Counted from the first letter of the stretch, positions 26,301 to 35,261 are shown. The stretch: DNA of 64,000 bases from Clostridia bacterium (GCA_017472695.1 JAFUOQ010000013.1:83945-147944); one strand, 5' to 3'. The notes: a model not told the origin generated them from the letters alone. Made by a program: numbers and translations.

Positions 26301-26561
26301 CTAATTGTTCAATTTTAGATATTTTTGTTTTGTTGCTTCTCCTCCACGCAGATGACGTTCTAATTTATTTTTCTGTAAAATTTTTTCTACCTCTAAATAT
26401 AATGAATGATTCACTTTTGATAATTTTTCAGTAATGTCCTTATGTACGGTTGATTTACTAATTCCAAAAATTTTTGCAGCATCTCTTACCGTTGTTTCGT
26501 TTTCTATTATGTATTTAGCTAAATTTTCACATCTTTCTTCAAATCTATTATTTGATACCAT
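26301..26561 (-). CDS. spoIIID: sporulation transcriptional regulator SpoIIID
   Basis: 86 residues. The N-terminal helix-turn-helix (VRDAAKIFGISKSTVHKDITEKL) and the basic C-terminus HLRGGEATKQKYL, which inserts in the minor groove, are nearly invariant in SpoIIID. It represses and activates mother-cell genes after sigma-E and before sigma-K. ATG 26561 lies 5-6 bases after GGAG; a longer frame upstream runs across the previous terminator and is ignored. Confidence 0.95.
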   Translation of the reverse strand: MVSNNRFEERCENLAKYIIENETTVRDAAKIFGISKSTVHKDITEKLSKVNHSLYLEVEKILQKNKLERHLRGGEATKQKYLKLNN

Positions 26562-26597
26562 AATTACTCCAAAAATCACAATTATGGTAAATAATAT

Positions 26598-26626
26598 GAA
26601 AAAAGTCGCATTATTATGCGACTTTT
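26598..26626 (-). terminator. intrinsic terminator of galE-galM
   Basis: 11-bp stem AAAAGTCGCAT / ATGCGACTTTT, 4-nt loop, with a T run on the minus strand, between galM and spoIIID. Confidence 0.85.
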
Positions 26627-26628
26627 CA

Positions 26629-27681
26629 TTATATATTGAATTTGAAAACAGTTGTATAATCATAAAGCTCGCCAACATTTAATTCACATGAAGGAAAATT
26701 CTTATGATTTGGAGAATCGGGTGCGTGTTGGGTCTCGAGACAAACTGCACATCTCTTTTTCTGCGCTACTCCGTTTTTGAATGGTGAATCATTTTCATTA
26801 ATACAGTTAGCAGCATAAATCAGTACACAAGGCTGATTAGTATATACCTTCATTTCTCTACCAGATACTGGCTCCTTTAGTGTAGCAATATGCTTAACCA
26901 TACCATTTGAATTTAAAATAAAGTTATGATCATAACCTTGACCAATTTTTAAAAGCTCATTTTCGGCATTTATATCTTTACCTATTAATTTTTCTTCTCT
27001 AAAATCAAATGGCGTGTTTTCAACTAGTATTTCCTTGCCTGTTGGAATGAGCTCGGAATTGACCTCTGACACCTTATCACTATCAATCCAAAGTGTATGA
27101 TTTTCAACGGAACCACTATCATATCCACCAAGATTGAAATATGCGTGGTTGGTTAGATTTAAAACTGTCTTTTTATCGGTAGTAGCTTTATAATTAATTG
27201 TCAAAGTATTGTTATTATCAAATGAATAAGTAACCTTAACAAATAAATTTCCTGGATAACCTTCTTCCATATCATCACTTAAATAAGTAAGCTCAAGACA
27301 CATTTTATCCTCAATTTGATATGCACTAGCATCCCAAAGCTTTTTGTCAAAGCCTTCTTTACCGCCATGTAAATGATTCTTTTTTTCGTTGTTGAAAAGC
27401 TTGTACTCTCTTCCATCAATGATAAATGATGAATTATTAATTCGATTACCAAATCGACCAATTAAAGCACCCTGATACCCACCATTAGTGAGATAAGATT
27501 TAACATCGTCATATCCACAAACAACATCAGCCAATACACCGTTTTTATCCGGGACATTAATAGCTCTTATAATGCCACCGAGAGTTAAAATCTTAACATT
27601 TGCACCACTGTCGTTTTGCAAGGTATACTCATATACCTCACAGCCGCATGGCTTTTTACCAAATAACTCCCTAGTAATCAT
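26629..27681 (-). CDS. galM: aldose 1-epimerase (galactose mutarotase)
   Basis: 350 residues with a beta-sandwich fold that interconverts alpha and beta anomers of aldohexoses. Family marks: LGGIIRAINVPDKNG, GRFGNRI, the catalytic His in NHLHGGKEGFDKKLW, NLTNHAYFNLGG, and the catalytic Glu in LETQHAPDSPN. It starts directly after the galE stop codon, forming a two-gene operon. galK and galT are absent here, so UDP-sugar supply rather than full Leloir catabolism may be the purpose. Confidence 0.93.
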   Translation of the reverse strand: MITRELFGKKPCGCEVYEYTLQNDSGANVKILTLGGIIRAINVPDKNGVLADVVCGYDDVKSYLTNGGYQGALIGRFGNRINNSSFIIDGREYKLFNNEKKNHLHGGKEGFDKKLWDASAYQIEDKMCLELTYLSDDMEEGYPGNLFVKVTYSFDNNNTLTINYKATTDKKTVLNLTNHAYFNLGGYDSGSVENHTLWIDSDKVSEVNSELIPTGKEILVENTPFDFREEKLIGKDINAENELLKIGQGYDHNFILNSNGMVKHIATLKEPVSGREMKVYTNQPCVLIYAANCINENDSPFKNGVAQKKRCAVCLETQHAPDSPNHKNFPSCELNVGELYDYTTVFKFNI

Positions 27682-28695
27682 TTATTCACCATACCCATTA
27701 GGATTTTTCTTTTGCCAGTTAGCAGCATCAATGCACATTTTGTCAATGTCATATTTTGCTTGCCAGCCAAGAATATGAAGTGCTTTTTCAGGATTTGCAT
27801 AGCACTCATCTATGTCACCAGGACGTCTCTCACAAATTTGATATGGTATTTCTTTACCAATAGCCTTTTCAAACGCATGAATGACATCAAGTACAGAATA
27901 TCCCTTGCCTGTTCCAATATTGAAGCGCTCAACACCTGTAACAATGTTAGTACGGTCAATCGCCTTCAAATGTGCATTAGCGAGGTCAACAACGTGAATA
28001 TAGTCACGAACACCTGTGCCATCGTGAGTTGCATAGTCATTTCCAAAAACATTAACATATGGATATTTTCCAAATGCAACACGAGCAACATATGGTAAGA
28101 GGTTGTTTGGTTTGCCCTTTGGATCCTCGCCCATAAGTCCGCTTTCATGAGCACCAATTGGATTAAAATATCTTAAAATGCAAATGCTCCACTCCTTATC
28201 AGAAACATAAATATCACTTAAAATTCTTTCAATCATAAGCTTTGTTTCGCCATATGGATTGGTGGTTGAAAGAGGAAAATCTTCGCTAATTGGCACGAAT
28301 TTTGGTTTACCATAAACAGTAGCCGAGGAGGAAAATACAATTTTTTTACAGTTATATTTCGACATAACCTTGCAAAGATTCAAAGTGCCAGTGATGTTGT
28401 TATGGTAATAGCAAATAGGCATAGCAACACTTTCGCCAACAGCCTTAAGACCTGCAAAATGAATAACTGAATCTATTTTATTTTCGCTGAAGACCTTCTC
28501 AATATCGTCAATATTTAAAATATCGCCCTTATAGAATTTAACATCCTTGCCTGTAATTTCTTTAATTCTCTCTAGCACGCAAATCTTTGAATTGCATAAA
28601 TTATCAAGAATTACAACCTCTCTGTTATCATTCAAAAGCTCGACAACTGTGTGAGAACCTATATAACCAGTTCCACCTGTAACTAAAATAGCCAT
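27682..28695 (-). CDS. galE: UDP-glucose 4-epimerase
   Basis: A 337-residue short-chain dehydrogenase-type enzyme interconverting UDP-glucose and UDP-galactose through bound NAD. N-terminal [10 protein letters not shown] binds NAD; the catalytic motif is SSSATVYG followed by PYGETK (YxxxK). ATG 28695 lies 6 bases after GGAGG; an ATG at 28701 is too close to the SD. UDP-galactose may feed cell-wall or capsule polymers. Confidence 0.95.
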   Translation of the reverse strand: MAILVTGGTGYIGSHTVVELLNDNREVVILDNLCNSKICVLERIKEITGKDVKFYKGDILNIDDIEKVFSENKIDSVIHFAGLKAVGESVAMPICYYHNNITGTLNLCKVMSKYNCKKIVFSSSATVYGKPKFVPISEDFPLSTTNPYGETKLMIERILSDIYVSDKEWSICILRYFNPIGAHESGLMGEDPKGKPNNLLPYVARVAFGKYPYVNVFGNDYATHDGTGVRDYIHVVDLANAHLKAIDRTNIVTGVERFNIGTGKGYSVLDVIHAFEKAIGKEIPYQICERRPGDIDECYANPEKALHILGWQAKYDIDKMCIDAANWQKKNPNGYGE

Positions 28696-28724
28696 TTTCA
28701 TCCTCCAATTAATTCATTATATAT

Positions 28725-28753
28725 AATATATACTATTACAACTAAAAAATCAA
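28725..28753 (-). promoter_or_regulatory. promoter of galE-galM
   Basis: TTGATT (28753-28748), 17-bp spacer, TATATT (28730-28725); divergent from the Crp-family gene. Confidence 0.55.
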
Positions 28754-28773
28754 GATATTTTCACAAAAATATA

Positions 28774-28821
28774 TTGACTTTTTTCGCTTTAAGTGCTACA
28801 ATAATTGTACCAAATGATACA
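28774..28821 (+). promoter_or_regulatory. promoter and palindromic operator of the Crp-ABC operon
   Basis: TTGACT (28774-28779), 17-bp spacer, TACAAT (28797-28802). Over the predicted start site is a Crp-type dyad, TGTAnCAnnTGnTACA (28806-28821), 12 of 16 positions symmetric. A site here would repress, so the regulator probably autoregulates the whole operon. Confidence 0.72.
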
Positions 28822-28844
28822 GTTTTGGCACGAAATGAGGTTTT

Positions 28845-29477
28845 ATGAAATATAAAAGCTTTTTAAAAGAAAATTTTTTCCTTTTCTCAAGTGTAAACGA
28901 GCAAAAAATTGATCAAATGCTTCTTTTTGATGGCATATCTATAGAAGAATATGCACCTCAAGATATTTTACAAAGCTCTAAAACTCAAGGGAAAATAGGA
29001 ATAATAATTAAAGGTAATGCCATCATACGCTCAGGAGATGATGGTGTAATTATTAGAAAATTAACATCAAAGGATACATATGGTGCAGCTTGCCTGTTCG
29101 ATAAACCAACATATTTAACTTACGTTAGTGCTGTTTCTAACTGCTCTGTTATTACTTTCAATAAGGATTTTATTGAAAAATGTATCGCATATGATGAAAA
29201 CGTAGCAAAGAATTATATTTCCTTTTTAGCAAAAAGAATCAGCTTTTTAAATTCAAAGATTAATTCTTATACAGCTAAAAATGCAGAAAATAAGTTATAT
29301 GCTTATTTATTACAGTTACCGCGAAACGATAATGTAATTGAATTAAAGGTCAGCCTCTCTACCTTAGCTAAAATGATTGGCATTGGTCGTGCCAGCTTAT
29401 ATAGAGCATTAGAAAAGCTCGAAAACAACGGCACAATTACAAAGCAAGATAAAAAAATAATTTTAAACGAGGTATAA
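28845..29477 (+). CDS. Crp/Fnr-family transcriptional regulator
   Basis: 210 residues: an N-terminal cyclic-nucleotide-binding-type beta roll (about 15-125), a dimer helix and a C-terminal Crp winged helix (about 145-210) with the recognition segment LSTLAKMIGIGRASLYRALEKLENNG. There is no N-terminal four-Cys iron-sulfur cluster as in Fnr, and the effector is unknown. It heads an operon with an ABC importer for which it is the likely regulator. GAGG precedes ATG 28845. Confidence 0.85.
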   Translation: MKYKSFLKENFFLFSSVNEQKIDQMLLFDGISIEEYAPQDILQSSKTQGKIGIIIKGNAIIRSGDDGVIIRKLTSKDTYGAACLFDKPTYLTYVSAVSNCSVITFNKDFIEKCIAYDENVAKNYISFLAKRISFLNSKINSYTAKNAENKLYAYLLQLPRNDNVIELKVSLSTLAKMIGIGRASLYRALEKLENNGTITKQDKKIILNEV

Positions 29478-29481
29478 ACCA

Positions 29482-30486
29482 ATGAAAAAAACATTATCAC
29501 TTATTCTCACTGTTATTATGCTTTTTGGGGTTGCATTCTCTTTTGCAGCTTGTATTCATAATAATGATGACACAGACGACACAAACACCCAAAAAACCAG
29601 CATTAAGCTATCTGTATTAAACGGCACAACCGGTTTTGGTATGGCAAAGCTAATGGAAGATGACGAAAACGAAACTTCAAGCAATGATTATGAATTTAAA
29701 GTTGAGACTGATGCCACAAATATAGTCTCTGCCTTGATTGCTGGTTCTATTGATATGGCAGCACTCCCAACAAATGCTGCAGCAAATGTGTATAATAAAA
29801 CTAATGGACAAGTACAGGTTTTAGCAATAAATACACTTGGAGTTCTCTATCTAATTGAAAAAGATGATCAAATTTCTTCAATTCAAGATTTGAATGGAAA
29901 GACAATTTATGTTCCTGCGCAAAATCCTACATTCATTACAAAACATATTCTTGATTCAAATAATATTAATGCAACAATTGATTCTACCACTTATGATACT
30001 CCAGCCGCTTTACAGGCTGCTGTTATTTCCGGTCAAGTAGAGCTAGCGGTTTTACCACAACCAGTTCTTACTGCTGCAATGTCGGGCGCTAAAAAGGCTA
30101 ATATAAATTATAATATTGCACTTGATTTAACAGAGGAATGGAACAAAATACCTAATTCTGAAGAACTAGTACAGGGCTGTATCGTTGTTAGAAAGAGCTT
30201 TGCAGAAGCAAACAAAGGTGCTGTTGATGCATTCCTTACAGAATATGAAAACTCAATTAATTATTTGAATCAAAATGTTACTGATGCTTCAGCACTTATA
30301 GTTAAATATGGTATTTTTGCTAATGCAACAGTAGCCGAGAATGCAATTCCAAAGTGTAATGTAGCATTTATGAAAGGTGAAGAAATGAAATCAGCTATGA
30401 GTGCATTTGTTGCTGCTATGTACAATATCGCACCAGCAAGCATAGGTAATAGCATTCCAGAGGCTGACTTCTACTATATCCCTTAA
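29482..30486 (+). CDS. ABC transporter substrate-binding lipoprotein, NMT1/SsuA type
   Basis: 334 residues with a lipoprotein signal peptide (Lys-Lys, hydrophobic core, lipobox FAAC with Cys at about 28) and a periplasmic-binding fold II like SsuA, TauA and ThiY: mature protein begins with a short Asp-rich linker, and ends with MYNIAPASIGNSIPEADFYYIP. It catches a small organic substrate at the cell surface and delivers it to the permease that follows. The substrate cannot be read from the sequence. Four bp after the regulator. Confidence 0.85.
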   Translation: MKKTLSLILTVIMLFGVAFSFAACIHNNDDTDDTNTQKTSIKLSVLNGTTGFGMAKLMEDDENETSSNDYEFKVETDATNIVSALIAGSIDMAALPTNAAANVYNKTNGQVQVLAINTLGVLYLIEKDDQISSIQDLNGKTIYVPAQNPTFITKHILDSNNINATIDSTTYDTPAALQAAVISGQVELAVLPQPVLTAAMSGAKKANINYNIALDLTEEWNKIPNSEELVQGCIVVRKSFAEANKGAVDAFLTEYENSINYLNQNVTDASALIVKYGIFANATVAENAIPKCNVAFMKGEEMKSAMSAFVAAMYNIAPASIGNSIPEADFYYIP

Positions 30487-31283
30487 TGAAAAAAGCGTTA
30501 AAAATTACTTTTGTAATACTTTTTTGGATTGGAATTTGGTATTTAGCAGTTTTAATTTATTCTTTATTTAAAGGAATGAGTTTATCATATAATCCATTAT
30601 TTCCATATCCGCACCATGTATTTCTAAAGCTATTTGAATTGTTTTCTAAAGGTAGCTTTTATCTTTCAACAATATCGTCTTTAATTAGAATATTAATTTC
30701 TACTGTTATAGCAGTCCTTCTTGGTATTTTTTGTGCTGTAATCTCCTCAAGATTTAACTTTTTGCATCTTTTTATACAACCACTTTTATCAACAATAAAA
30801 TCTGTACCTGTTACTGTTTTTGTATTTATTCTTTACCTTTTAATTTTTGATTTTACATCAATGTTTATAACAATTTTAATGGTATTTCCTATTGTTTTTG
30901 CAAATGTATATGAAGGAATAAAGAATATTGATAAAGATTTATTAGAGGTGTGCCAGGCGTATAAAATTCCATTTGGTAAACGCATAAAATCACTATATTT
31001 ACCAACGATTATGCCTTACTTTGTTTCTGCCTTGACATCTTCAATTGGACTTGCATGGAAGGCAGGAATTGCCGCAGAGGCACTTTGCCCTCCCGATAAT
31101 TCAATGGGACTTCATATTTCTTTAGCAAAGCAAAACATTGATAACGAAGAGCTTTTTGCATGGGCATTAACTTTAATAATAATTAATTTGTTATTTGAAT
31201 TTGCATTTAAAAAGCTTGTAAAGGCAGCATTTAAAAAATGGGTACCAAACGAGGTGAAAAATGAAAATAAGAAATCTAACTAA
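30486..31283 (+). CDS. ABC transporter permease, SsuC/TauC type
   Basis: 265 residues with about six membrane helices and the binding-protein-dependent permease loop (EVCQAYKIPFGKRIKSLYLPT, about 155-176), which docks the ATPase. Typical of taurine, sulfonate, nitrate and pyrimidine-precursor importers. One-base overlap with the upstream lipoprotein gene and 23-base overlap with the ATPase gene. Confidence 0.88.
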   Translation: MKKALKITFVILFWIGIWYLAVLIYSLFKGMSLSYNPLFPYPHHVFLKLFELFSKGSFYLSTISSLIRILISTVIAVLLGIFCAVISSRFNFLHLFIQPLLSTIKSVPVTVFVFILYLLIFDFTSMFITILMVFPIVFANVYEGIKNIDKDLLEVCQAYKIPFGKRIKSLYLPTIMPYFVSALTSSIGLAWKAGIAAEALCPPDNSMGLHISLAKQNIDNEELFAWALTLIIINLLFEFAFKKLVKAAFKKWVPNEVKNENKKSN

Positions 31284-31836
31284 AAAATTCGCCTCAAAAA
31301 TTATATTTGATAATGCTACTTTTGAATTTATTGATGGTAAAATCACGTATATAACCGGAAAAAGTGGCATAGGCAAGACTACTCTTTTACGTATTATTGC
31401 AGGGCTTGACAAAGCTTATACTGGTGAAATATTAGGACGCTCTGATAAAATTTCATATGTATTTCAAGAGCCTAGATTGTTTCCCAATTTAACAGTTAGC
31501 GAAAATATTTCAGTAACCACAGATAATTCGCCTTATACAGTTGATATGGTGTTAAAGTTAACAGAGCTTGAAAAAGAAAAGGATGCACTTCCCTCCTCTT
31601 TATCTGGTGGAATGAAAATGCGCATTGCTTTAGCACGTGCTCTTTACTATAACGGAGATGTTTTTTTAATGGATGAGCCATTTTCGGCTCTTGATGATGC
31701 AACAAAGGAGCTAATTTTGCCCAAGGCTTTTGAATTATTAAAAGATAAAACAGTAATAATAGTATCTCATAATATCGAAGAAGCAAAAAAATATGCTGAT
31801 ACAATTATTGATATTAACTCGCCTTTAAATAACTAG
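31261..31836 (+). CDS. ABC transporter ATP-binding protein
   Basis: 191 residues, distinctly shorter than the usual 240-260, yet complete in motifs: Walker A GKSGIGKTT, Q-loop FQEPRLFP, signature LSGGMKMR, Walker B VFLMDEP and the switch His in VSHNIEEA. It lacks the C-terminal extension of SsuB-type ATPases. ATG 31261 lies behind GAGGTG inside the permease gene. It powers the importer as a dimer at the inner face of the membrane. Confidence 0.9.
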   Translation: MKIRNLTKKFASKIIFDNATFEFIDGKITYITGKSGIGKTTLLRIIAGLDKAYTGEILGRSDKISYVFQEPRLFPNLTVSENISVTTDNSPYTVDMVLKLTELEKEKDALPSSLSGGMKMRIALARALYYNGDVFLMDEPFSALDDATKELILPKAFELLKDKTVIIVSHNIEEAKKYADTIIDINSPLNN

Positions 31837-31853
31837 AAATAGTTTTCTCCTCA

Positions 31854-31897
31854 AAAAAACGGCCTCAAGCTTAAAGCTGAGGTCGTTTTCTTTTTTT
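31854..31897. terminator. bidirectional terminator between the ABC operon and the Cys-rich gene
   Basis: A long imperfect stem, AACGGCCTC...GAGGTCGTT with an inner AGCT/AGCT pairing, A-rich on one side and T-rich on the other; serves both convergent transcripts. Confidence 0.8.
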
Positions 31898-32741
31898 AAT
31901 TTCCACAGCCACAACGATGGTCTTTTGGTGGCTTAGGTGATGGAACTGAGCATCCACATGTATTAATTAAAGGTGGCGAGAATTCATTTACTGGGAAAGA
32001 CATAGCTCGGAATAGTGTACATGGGTCATCCTCAGATGCAGTTACACATTCCTTATCTGGTATATTATATTCCATAGCTGAAACAACAAGTTGAGCAGGT
32101 CTTTCAATTTTTACAATGGAGAAAAATCCAAGTGAAACTAAAAGCACCTTATCATCTTTATCGCATAAGTTACCATTTACTGAATTTAATACGGTATCTG
32201 GAATATCATCAATACAGCAAACGCACATACAATTACATTCTCTTGGCTCTGCAACCTTAACATTCAATATTACAGGGTCAACAGTTTCTAAAACCGCAAT
32301 TGGTTGAGAAACGGAATTGTTTTTAGAACATGCGCTTTTACAAAATCCTGAATCAGTATATTCACTTTTGAACACATTTACATTTCCTTCGCTACCGAAA
32401 AGAATTACCTTCTTTTCAACTACTGCCAAGCCTTCAAATTCTTGAATATTACCAGGGCAAACACATGCTTCAAATATGATTTTTACGTACATTTTAATAT
32501 TTAATTGGTAGAAGCCTCTATTAAACGGAACATCGTTAATATCAATATGCGCACAAACAATTTTTGCGCATTTTGCTCTTATAACCGAAGTTCTTTCAAT
32601 GATTTCTTCACCAAAATCAGTCAAATACACTTTAACATTTTCATAGCAATCCTTATCTCTGCATGAATCAAGTACTCTATACGTATCAATGCATATGTTT
32701 TCCTTCTGACAAGGGTTAGAACAATTTCTGTTATCTGGCAT
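31896..32741 (-). CDS. Cys-rich conserved protein, probable spore-surface protein
   Basis: 281 residues with 23 Cys (8 percent) grouped in CxxC and CGC-like clusters, e.g. CACVCPG-like, CNCMCVCC and a C-terminal CGCG. No signal peptide or membrane helix. The central part (DCYENVKVYLTDFGEEII, DVPFNRGFYQLNIKMYV, LFGSEGNVNVF) resembles unnamed proteins I associate with spore-forming Clostridia. Upstream lies a sigma-K-like promoter (32795-32821), which supports late mother-cell expression and a coat or exosporium role; this is inference. SD AGGAGG, 10 bases before ATG. Confidence 0.6.
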   Translation of the reverse strand: MPDNRNCSNPCQKENICIDTYRVLDSCRDKDCYENVKVYLTDFGEEIIERTSVIRAKCAKIVCAHIDINDVPFNRGFYQLNIKMYVKIIFEACVCPGNIQEFEGLAVVEKKVILFGSEGNVNVFKSEYTDSGFCKSACSKNNSVSQPIAVLETVDPVILNVKVAEPRECNCMCVCCIDDIPDTVLNSVNGNLCDKDDKVLLVSLGFFSIVKIERPAQLVVSAMEYNIPDKECVTASEDDPCTLFRAMSFPVNEFSPPLINTCGCSVPSPKPPKDHRCGCGN

Positions 32742-32794
32742 AGATGGTTAACCTCCTATAGATTCTGAAAAACGATATATGTCGTCTTCTGTAA

Positions 32795-32821
32795 TATCTT
32801 ATGCAAAATAATTAAAAATGT
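32795..32821 (-). promoter_or_regulatory. sigma-K-like promoter of the Cys-rich gene
   Basis: Minus strand: -35 AC (32821-32820), 16-bp spacer, -10 CATAAGATA (32803-32795), matching CATAnnnTA. No TTGACA/TATAAT-type promoter is evident in the same gap. Confidence 0.5.
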
Positions 32822-32831
32822 CATATTTTGA

Positions 32832-32864
32832 TAAAAAATGGGAACTTGTTTTTAACAAGTTCCC
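32832..32864 (-). terminator. strong intrinsic terminator of an unassigned minus-strand transcript
   Basis: Perfect 11-bp stem GGGAACTTGTT / AACAAGTTCCC, 3-nt loop, then ATTTTTTATC on the minus strand. No annotated gene ends here; the only candidates upstream are the mini-ORFs at 32917-33112 or an untranslated RNA. Confidence 0.8.
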
Positions 32865-33283
32865 TATTTAAATATTACTATTTAAATTAATCTATGTAAA
32901 CTGCACAGAAATTCACTTATGCTTTAGTTGAACGCGTAATTTCAAGAAAAACATCAGCCATTGGTTTTTACCTCATAACTAAATTTTGTGCTTTTGATTT
33001 ACATATTAGTACATTGGTTTGCCCTCACTTACATTTAAATTTCTTTGATATAAAATTCAAACATATTAAACACCTCTTTGTGTTTTGAGGATTTTGGTTT
33101 ATGTAAATTCATTAAATACGACTTTTAACGGCCTAAAATTAATTTTTGTTATATAAACATATGCCTTTGTTTAATTTAAGAATTTACATCCTGTGATTCT
33201 GTAATTTCTTCATTTTGCATTGGCGTGTCCTCTACTTTCTCTAGGGTAGATATTATTGTATTTAGGCTTTTATGCAATTTGAA
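32865..33283 (-). other. gene-poor stretch with SD-preceded mini-ORFs or a small RNA
   Basis: About 420 bp. On the minus strand GAGG-type sites precede several tiny frames: 9 codons at 33064-33035 (also the tail of a 25-codon frame from 33112), a 2-codon frame near 33014, and 14 codons at 32961-32917. Two of the sites share GAGG...AACCAATG, as if duplicated. The SD before 33064 lies in a hairpin AAACAC/GTGTTT. All end before one strong terminator. Peptides, a leader or a structured RNA are all possible. Confidence 0.4.
32917..32961 (-). CDS. candidate 14-residue peptide ORF
   Basis: ATG 32961 stands 8 bases after GAGGT; the frame encodes MADVFLEITRSTKA and ends at TAA 32917, 52 bp before a strong terminator. 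Length alone does not exclude chance; the SD spacing and terminator are the support. No known peptide family is recognised. Confidence 0.3.
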   Translation of the reverse strand: MADVFLEITRSTKA

Positions 33284-33691
33284 TTAGAGATACTTTTTAA
33301 TGTTCTCTGTTGCATTCTCTTTTGGCATTGAAAGAGTCATAACCAAATTAACATCATTCTTTACCGCAAGAGCATCTGCCTCTACAATAAATTTATCGAA
33401 AGCCTCTAAATCTCTGTTACAAATTCTAAATGTAGCATCTATAAAGAGATCTGTGATATCGTGGTTGCTTGCCATGAGTCCCGCAATAAATCCATAAAGA
33501 GCTTGTGCATCATTAACCATATACTCTTCCGAGTTAATAAGTCTGCAATTATAACTCAATGTGAGTTTTAAATTGTCACCCTTTTCGATACAAACAACTG
33601 AGCCCTTTGAACTTTCAAGTGCGGAATTAATCATTTCAATCAGTGTTTTTGTTTTACCTGTGCCTTTAACACCTATAATAATTTTTGTCAT
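33284..33691 (-). CDS. small P-loop ATP-binding protein of unknown role
   Basis: 135 residues beginning MTKIIIGVKGTGKTKTLIEM, a clear Walker A; a Walker B-like segment DITDLFIDATF lies at about 90. It resembles short proteins loosely annotated as PilT-like or ATP-binding in Clostridia; no partner is nearby. ATG 33691 follows GGAGG by 8 bases. After the TAA (33286-33284) the same frame stays open for 35 codons with an acidic, coding-like composition, so this copy may have lost its C-terminus by a nonsense change. Homologues ending in KKYI/L would argue against that. Confidence 0.65.
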   Translation of the reverse strand: MTKIIIGVKGTGKTKTLIEMINSALESSKGSVVCIEKGDNLKLTLSYNCRLINSEEYMVNDAQALYGFIAGLMASNHDITDLFIDATFRICNRDLEAFDKFIVEADALAVKNDVNLVMTLSMPKENATENIKKYL

Positions 33692-33831
33692 GCTATTGTC
33701 CTCCACAATATCTATCTTTCTTTGTATTTTTATTATACACTATTAATGATTAAAAATCAATAGGTTTTTGTAGAAAATATCTAAAAAAATAATTTTTTAC
33801 AAGTTTTTTTTGCTAATTTTACCCAAACAAA

Positions 33832-33855
33832 GAAAGGACGCCTATGCGTCCCTTC
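33832..33855 (-). terminator. intrinsic terminator of pgi
   Basis: GGACGC / GCGTCC stem with a 4-nt loop, extended by GAA/TTC, just beyond the pgi stop; T-rich tail on the minus strand. Confidence 0.75.
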
Positions 33856-33858
33856 AAA

Positions 33859-35196
33859 TTAGTTTATTCTTTTATCGAGGTCAGCCTTCAAATCTTCATA
33901 TCCTTCTTTGCCAAGCAAAGCAAACATATTTTTTTTGTAACTTTCAACACCTGGTTGGTTAAATGGATTTACACCAAGTGTATATCCAGATACTGCGCAA
34001 GCATATTCAAAGAAATAAATCATATATCCAAATGAATATTCGCTTCTGTCTTCAAGATCTAACACAATATTTGGAACATTACCATCAGTATGAGCTATGA
34101 GAGTACCAAGCATAGCCTTTTTGTTCACGAAATCAAGATCTTTACCTGAAAGGAAATTTAACTTATCAACATTATTAGGATCAAATGGAATAATCAATTC
34201 ATCATTTGCCTTTTTAATGTTTAAAACAGTTTCAAACATAAGTCTTGTTCCATCTTGAATGTATTGACCAAGAGAATGCAAATCGGTTGAGAAAATTACT
34301 GAGCTTGGATATATACCCTTGCCATCCTTACCCTCGCTCTCACCGAACAATTGCTTCCACCATTCGCAAAGCATTTGAGCTGCTGGCTCGTAAGCAGCTA
34401 AAATTTCAACATTTTTTCCTTTTCTTAAAAGTATATTTCTCAATGCAACATACTTTAAGCAATCATTAGTATTGATATCAGTAGCAGCGCAATTAAGACG
34501 AGCGTCTTGAGCACCCTTCATCATCATATCGATATCAATTCCTGCAACAGCGATTGGTAAAAGACCAACAGCTGAAAGAACTGAAAATCTGCCACCTACA
34601 TCATCTGGAACAACGAATGTTTCATATCCATTATCATCAGAAAACTTTTTGAGAGTTCCTTTTGCTTTATCTGTTGTAGCAAAAATTCTCTCCTTGGCGC
34701 CTTCTTCACCATACTTATCAATAAGAAGCTTACGGAAAACTCTAAAAGCAACAGCAGGCTCTGTGGTTGTTCCAGACTTGGATACTACATTAACACAAAT
34801 ATCCTTACCTTCACAAATACGAACCAAATCAGCAAGAGCTGATGGGCTAATGGAATTGCCCGCAAAATATATGTCAGGCGTATCCTTTTTCAAATTGTTA
34901 TATACAGGAGATTTAATGAATTCAATTGCGGCACGTGCACCTAGATAAGAGCCACCAATACCGATTACTACGAAAATGTCGCATTTTTTTTGAATTTTTC
35001 CTGCCGCTACCTTTATTCTTTTAAATTCTTCCTTGTCATAATTAGTGGGTAAGTCTATCCAACCAAGAAAATCATTGCCCTCTCCGTCTCTTGTAACTAA
35101 TAGCTTTTGTGCGCTATAAACTTCAGGAGCGATATTATTGATTTCTTCTTTTGAAACAAATTTTTCTACAAATTTTTGATTGAGCGAAAGTGCCAT
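33859..35196 (-). CDS. pgi: glucose-6-phosphate isomerase
   Basis: 445 residues, the short Firmicutes form (Bacillus about 450). Interconverts glucose 6-phosphate and fructose 6-phosphate in glycolysis. Substrate motifs: [50 protein letters not shown], and the catalytic Glu/His region [12 protein letters not shown] 35196 lies 8 bases after GAGGT; a longer upstream frame passes through the promoter. Monocistronic. Confidence 0.95.
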   Translation of the reverse strand: MALSLNQKFVEKFVSKEEINNIAPEVYSAQKLLVTRDGEGNDFLGWIDLPTNYDKEEFKRIKVAAGKIQKKCDIFVVIGIGGSYLGARAAIEFIKSPVYNNLKKDTPDIYFAGNSISPSALADLVRICEGKDICVNVVSKSGTTTEPAVAFRVFRKLLIDKYGEEGAKERIFATTDKAKGTLKKFSDDNGYETFVVPDDVGGRFSVLSAVGLLPIAVAGIDIDMMMKGAQDARLNCAATDINTNDCLKYVALRNILLRKGKNVEILAAYEPAAQMLCEWWKQLFGESEGKDGKGIYPSSVIFSTDLHSLGQYIQDGTRLMFETVLNIKKANDELIIPFDPNNVDKLNFLSGKDLDFVNKKAMLGTLIAHTDGNVPNIVLDLEDRSEYSFGYMIYFFEYACAVSGYTLGVNPFNQPGVESYKKNMFALLGKEGYEDLKADLDKRIN

Positions 35197-35232
35197 AAGT
35201 GAATACCTCGTATATAAAATACTAATATTAAT

Positions 35233-35261
35233 ATAATACAACAACTTTCGCAAAAATTCAA
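35233..35261 (-). promoter_or_regulatory. promoter of pgi
   Basis: TTGAAT (35261-35256), 17-bp spacer, TATTAT (35238-35233). Confidence 0.65.

Noticed and set aside
26562-26630. Sigma-E promoter of spoIIID
   Set aside because: Minus-strand GCATAAT-N14-CATATTAT resembles the pattern, but it overlaps the galM terminator hairpin and AT-rich matches are frequent by chance.
32887-32961. Cyclic autoinducer (AgrD-type) peptide
   Set aside because: After the 14-codon mini-ORF the same frame reads VNFCAVYID, with a Cys five residues from the end, but a TAA stop intervenes and there is no agrB-like gene nearby.
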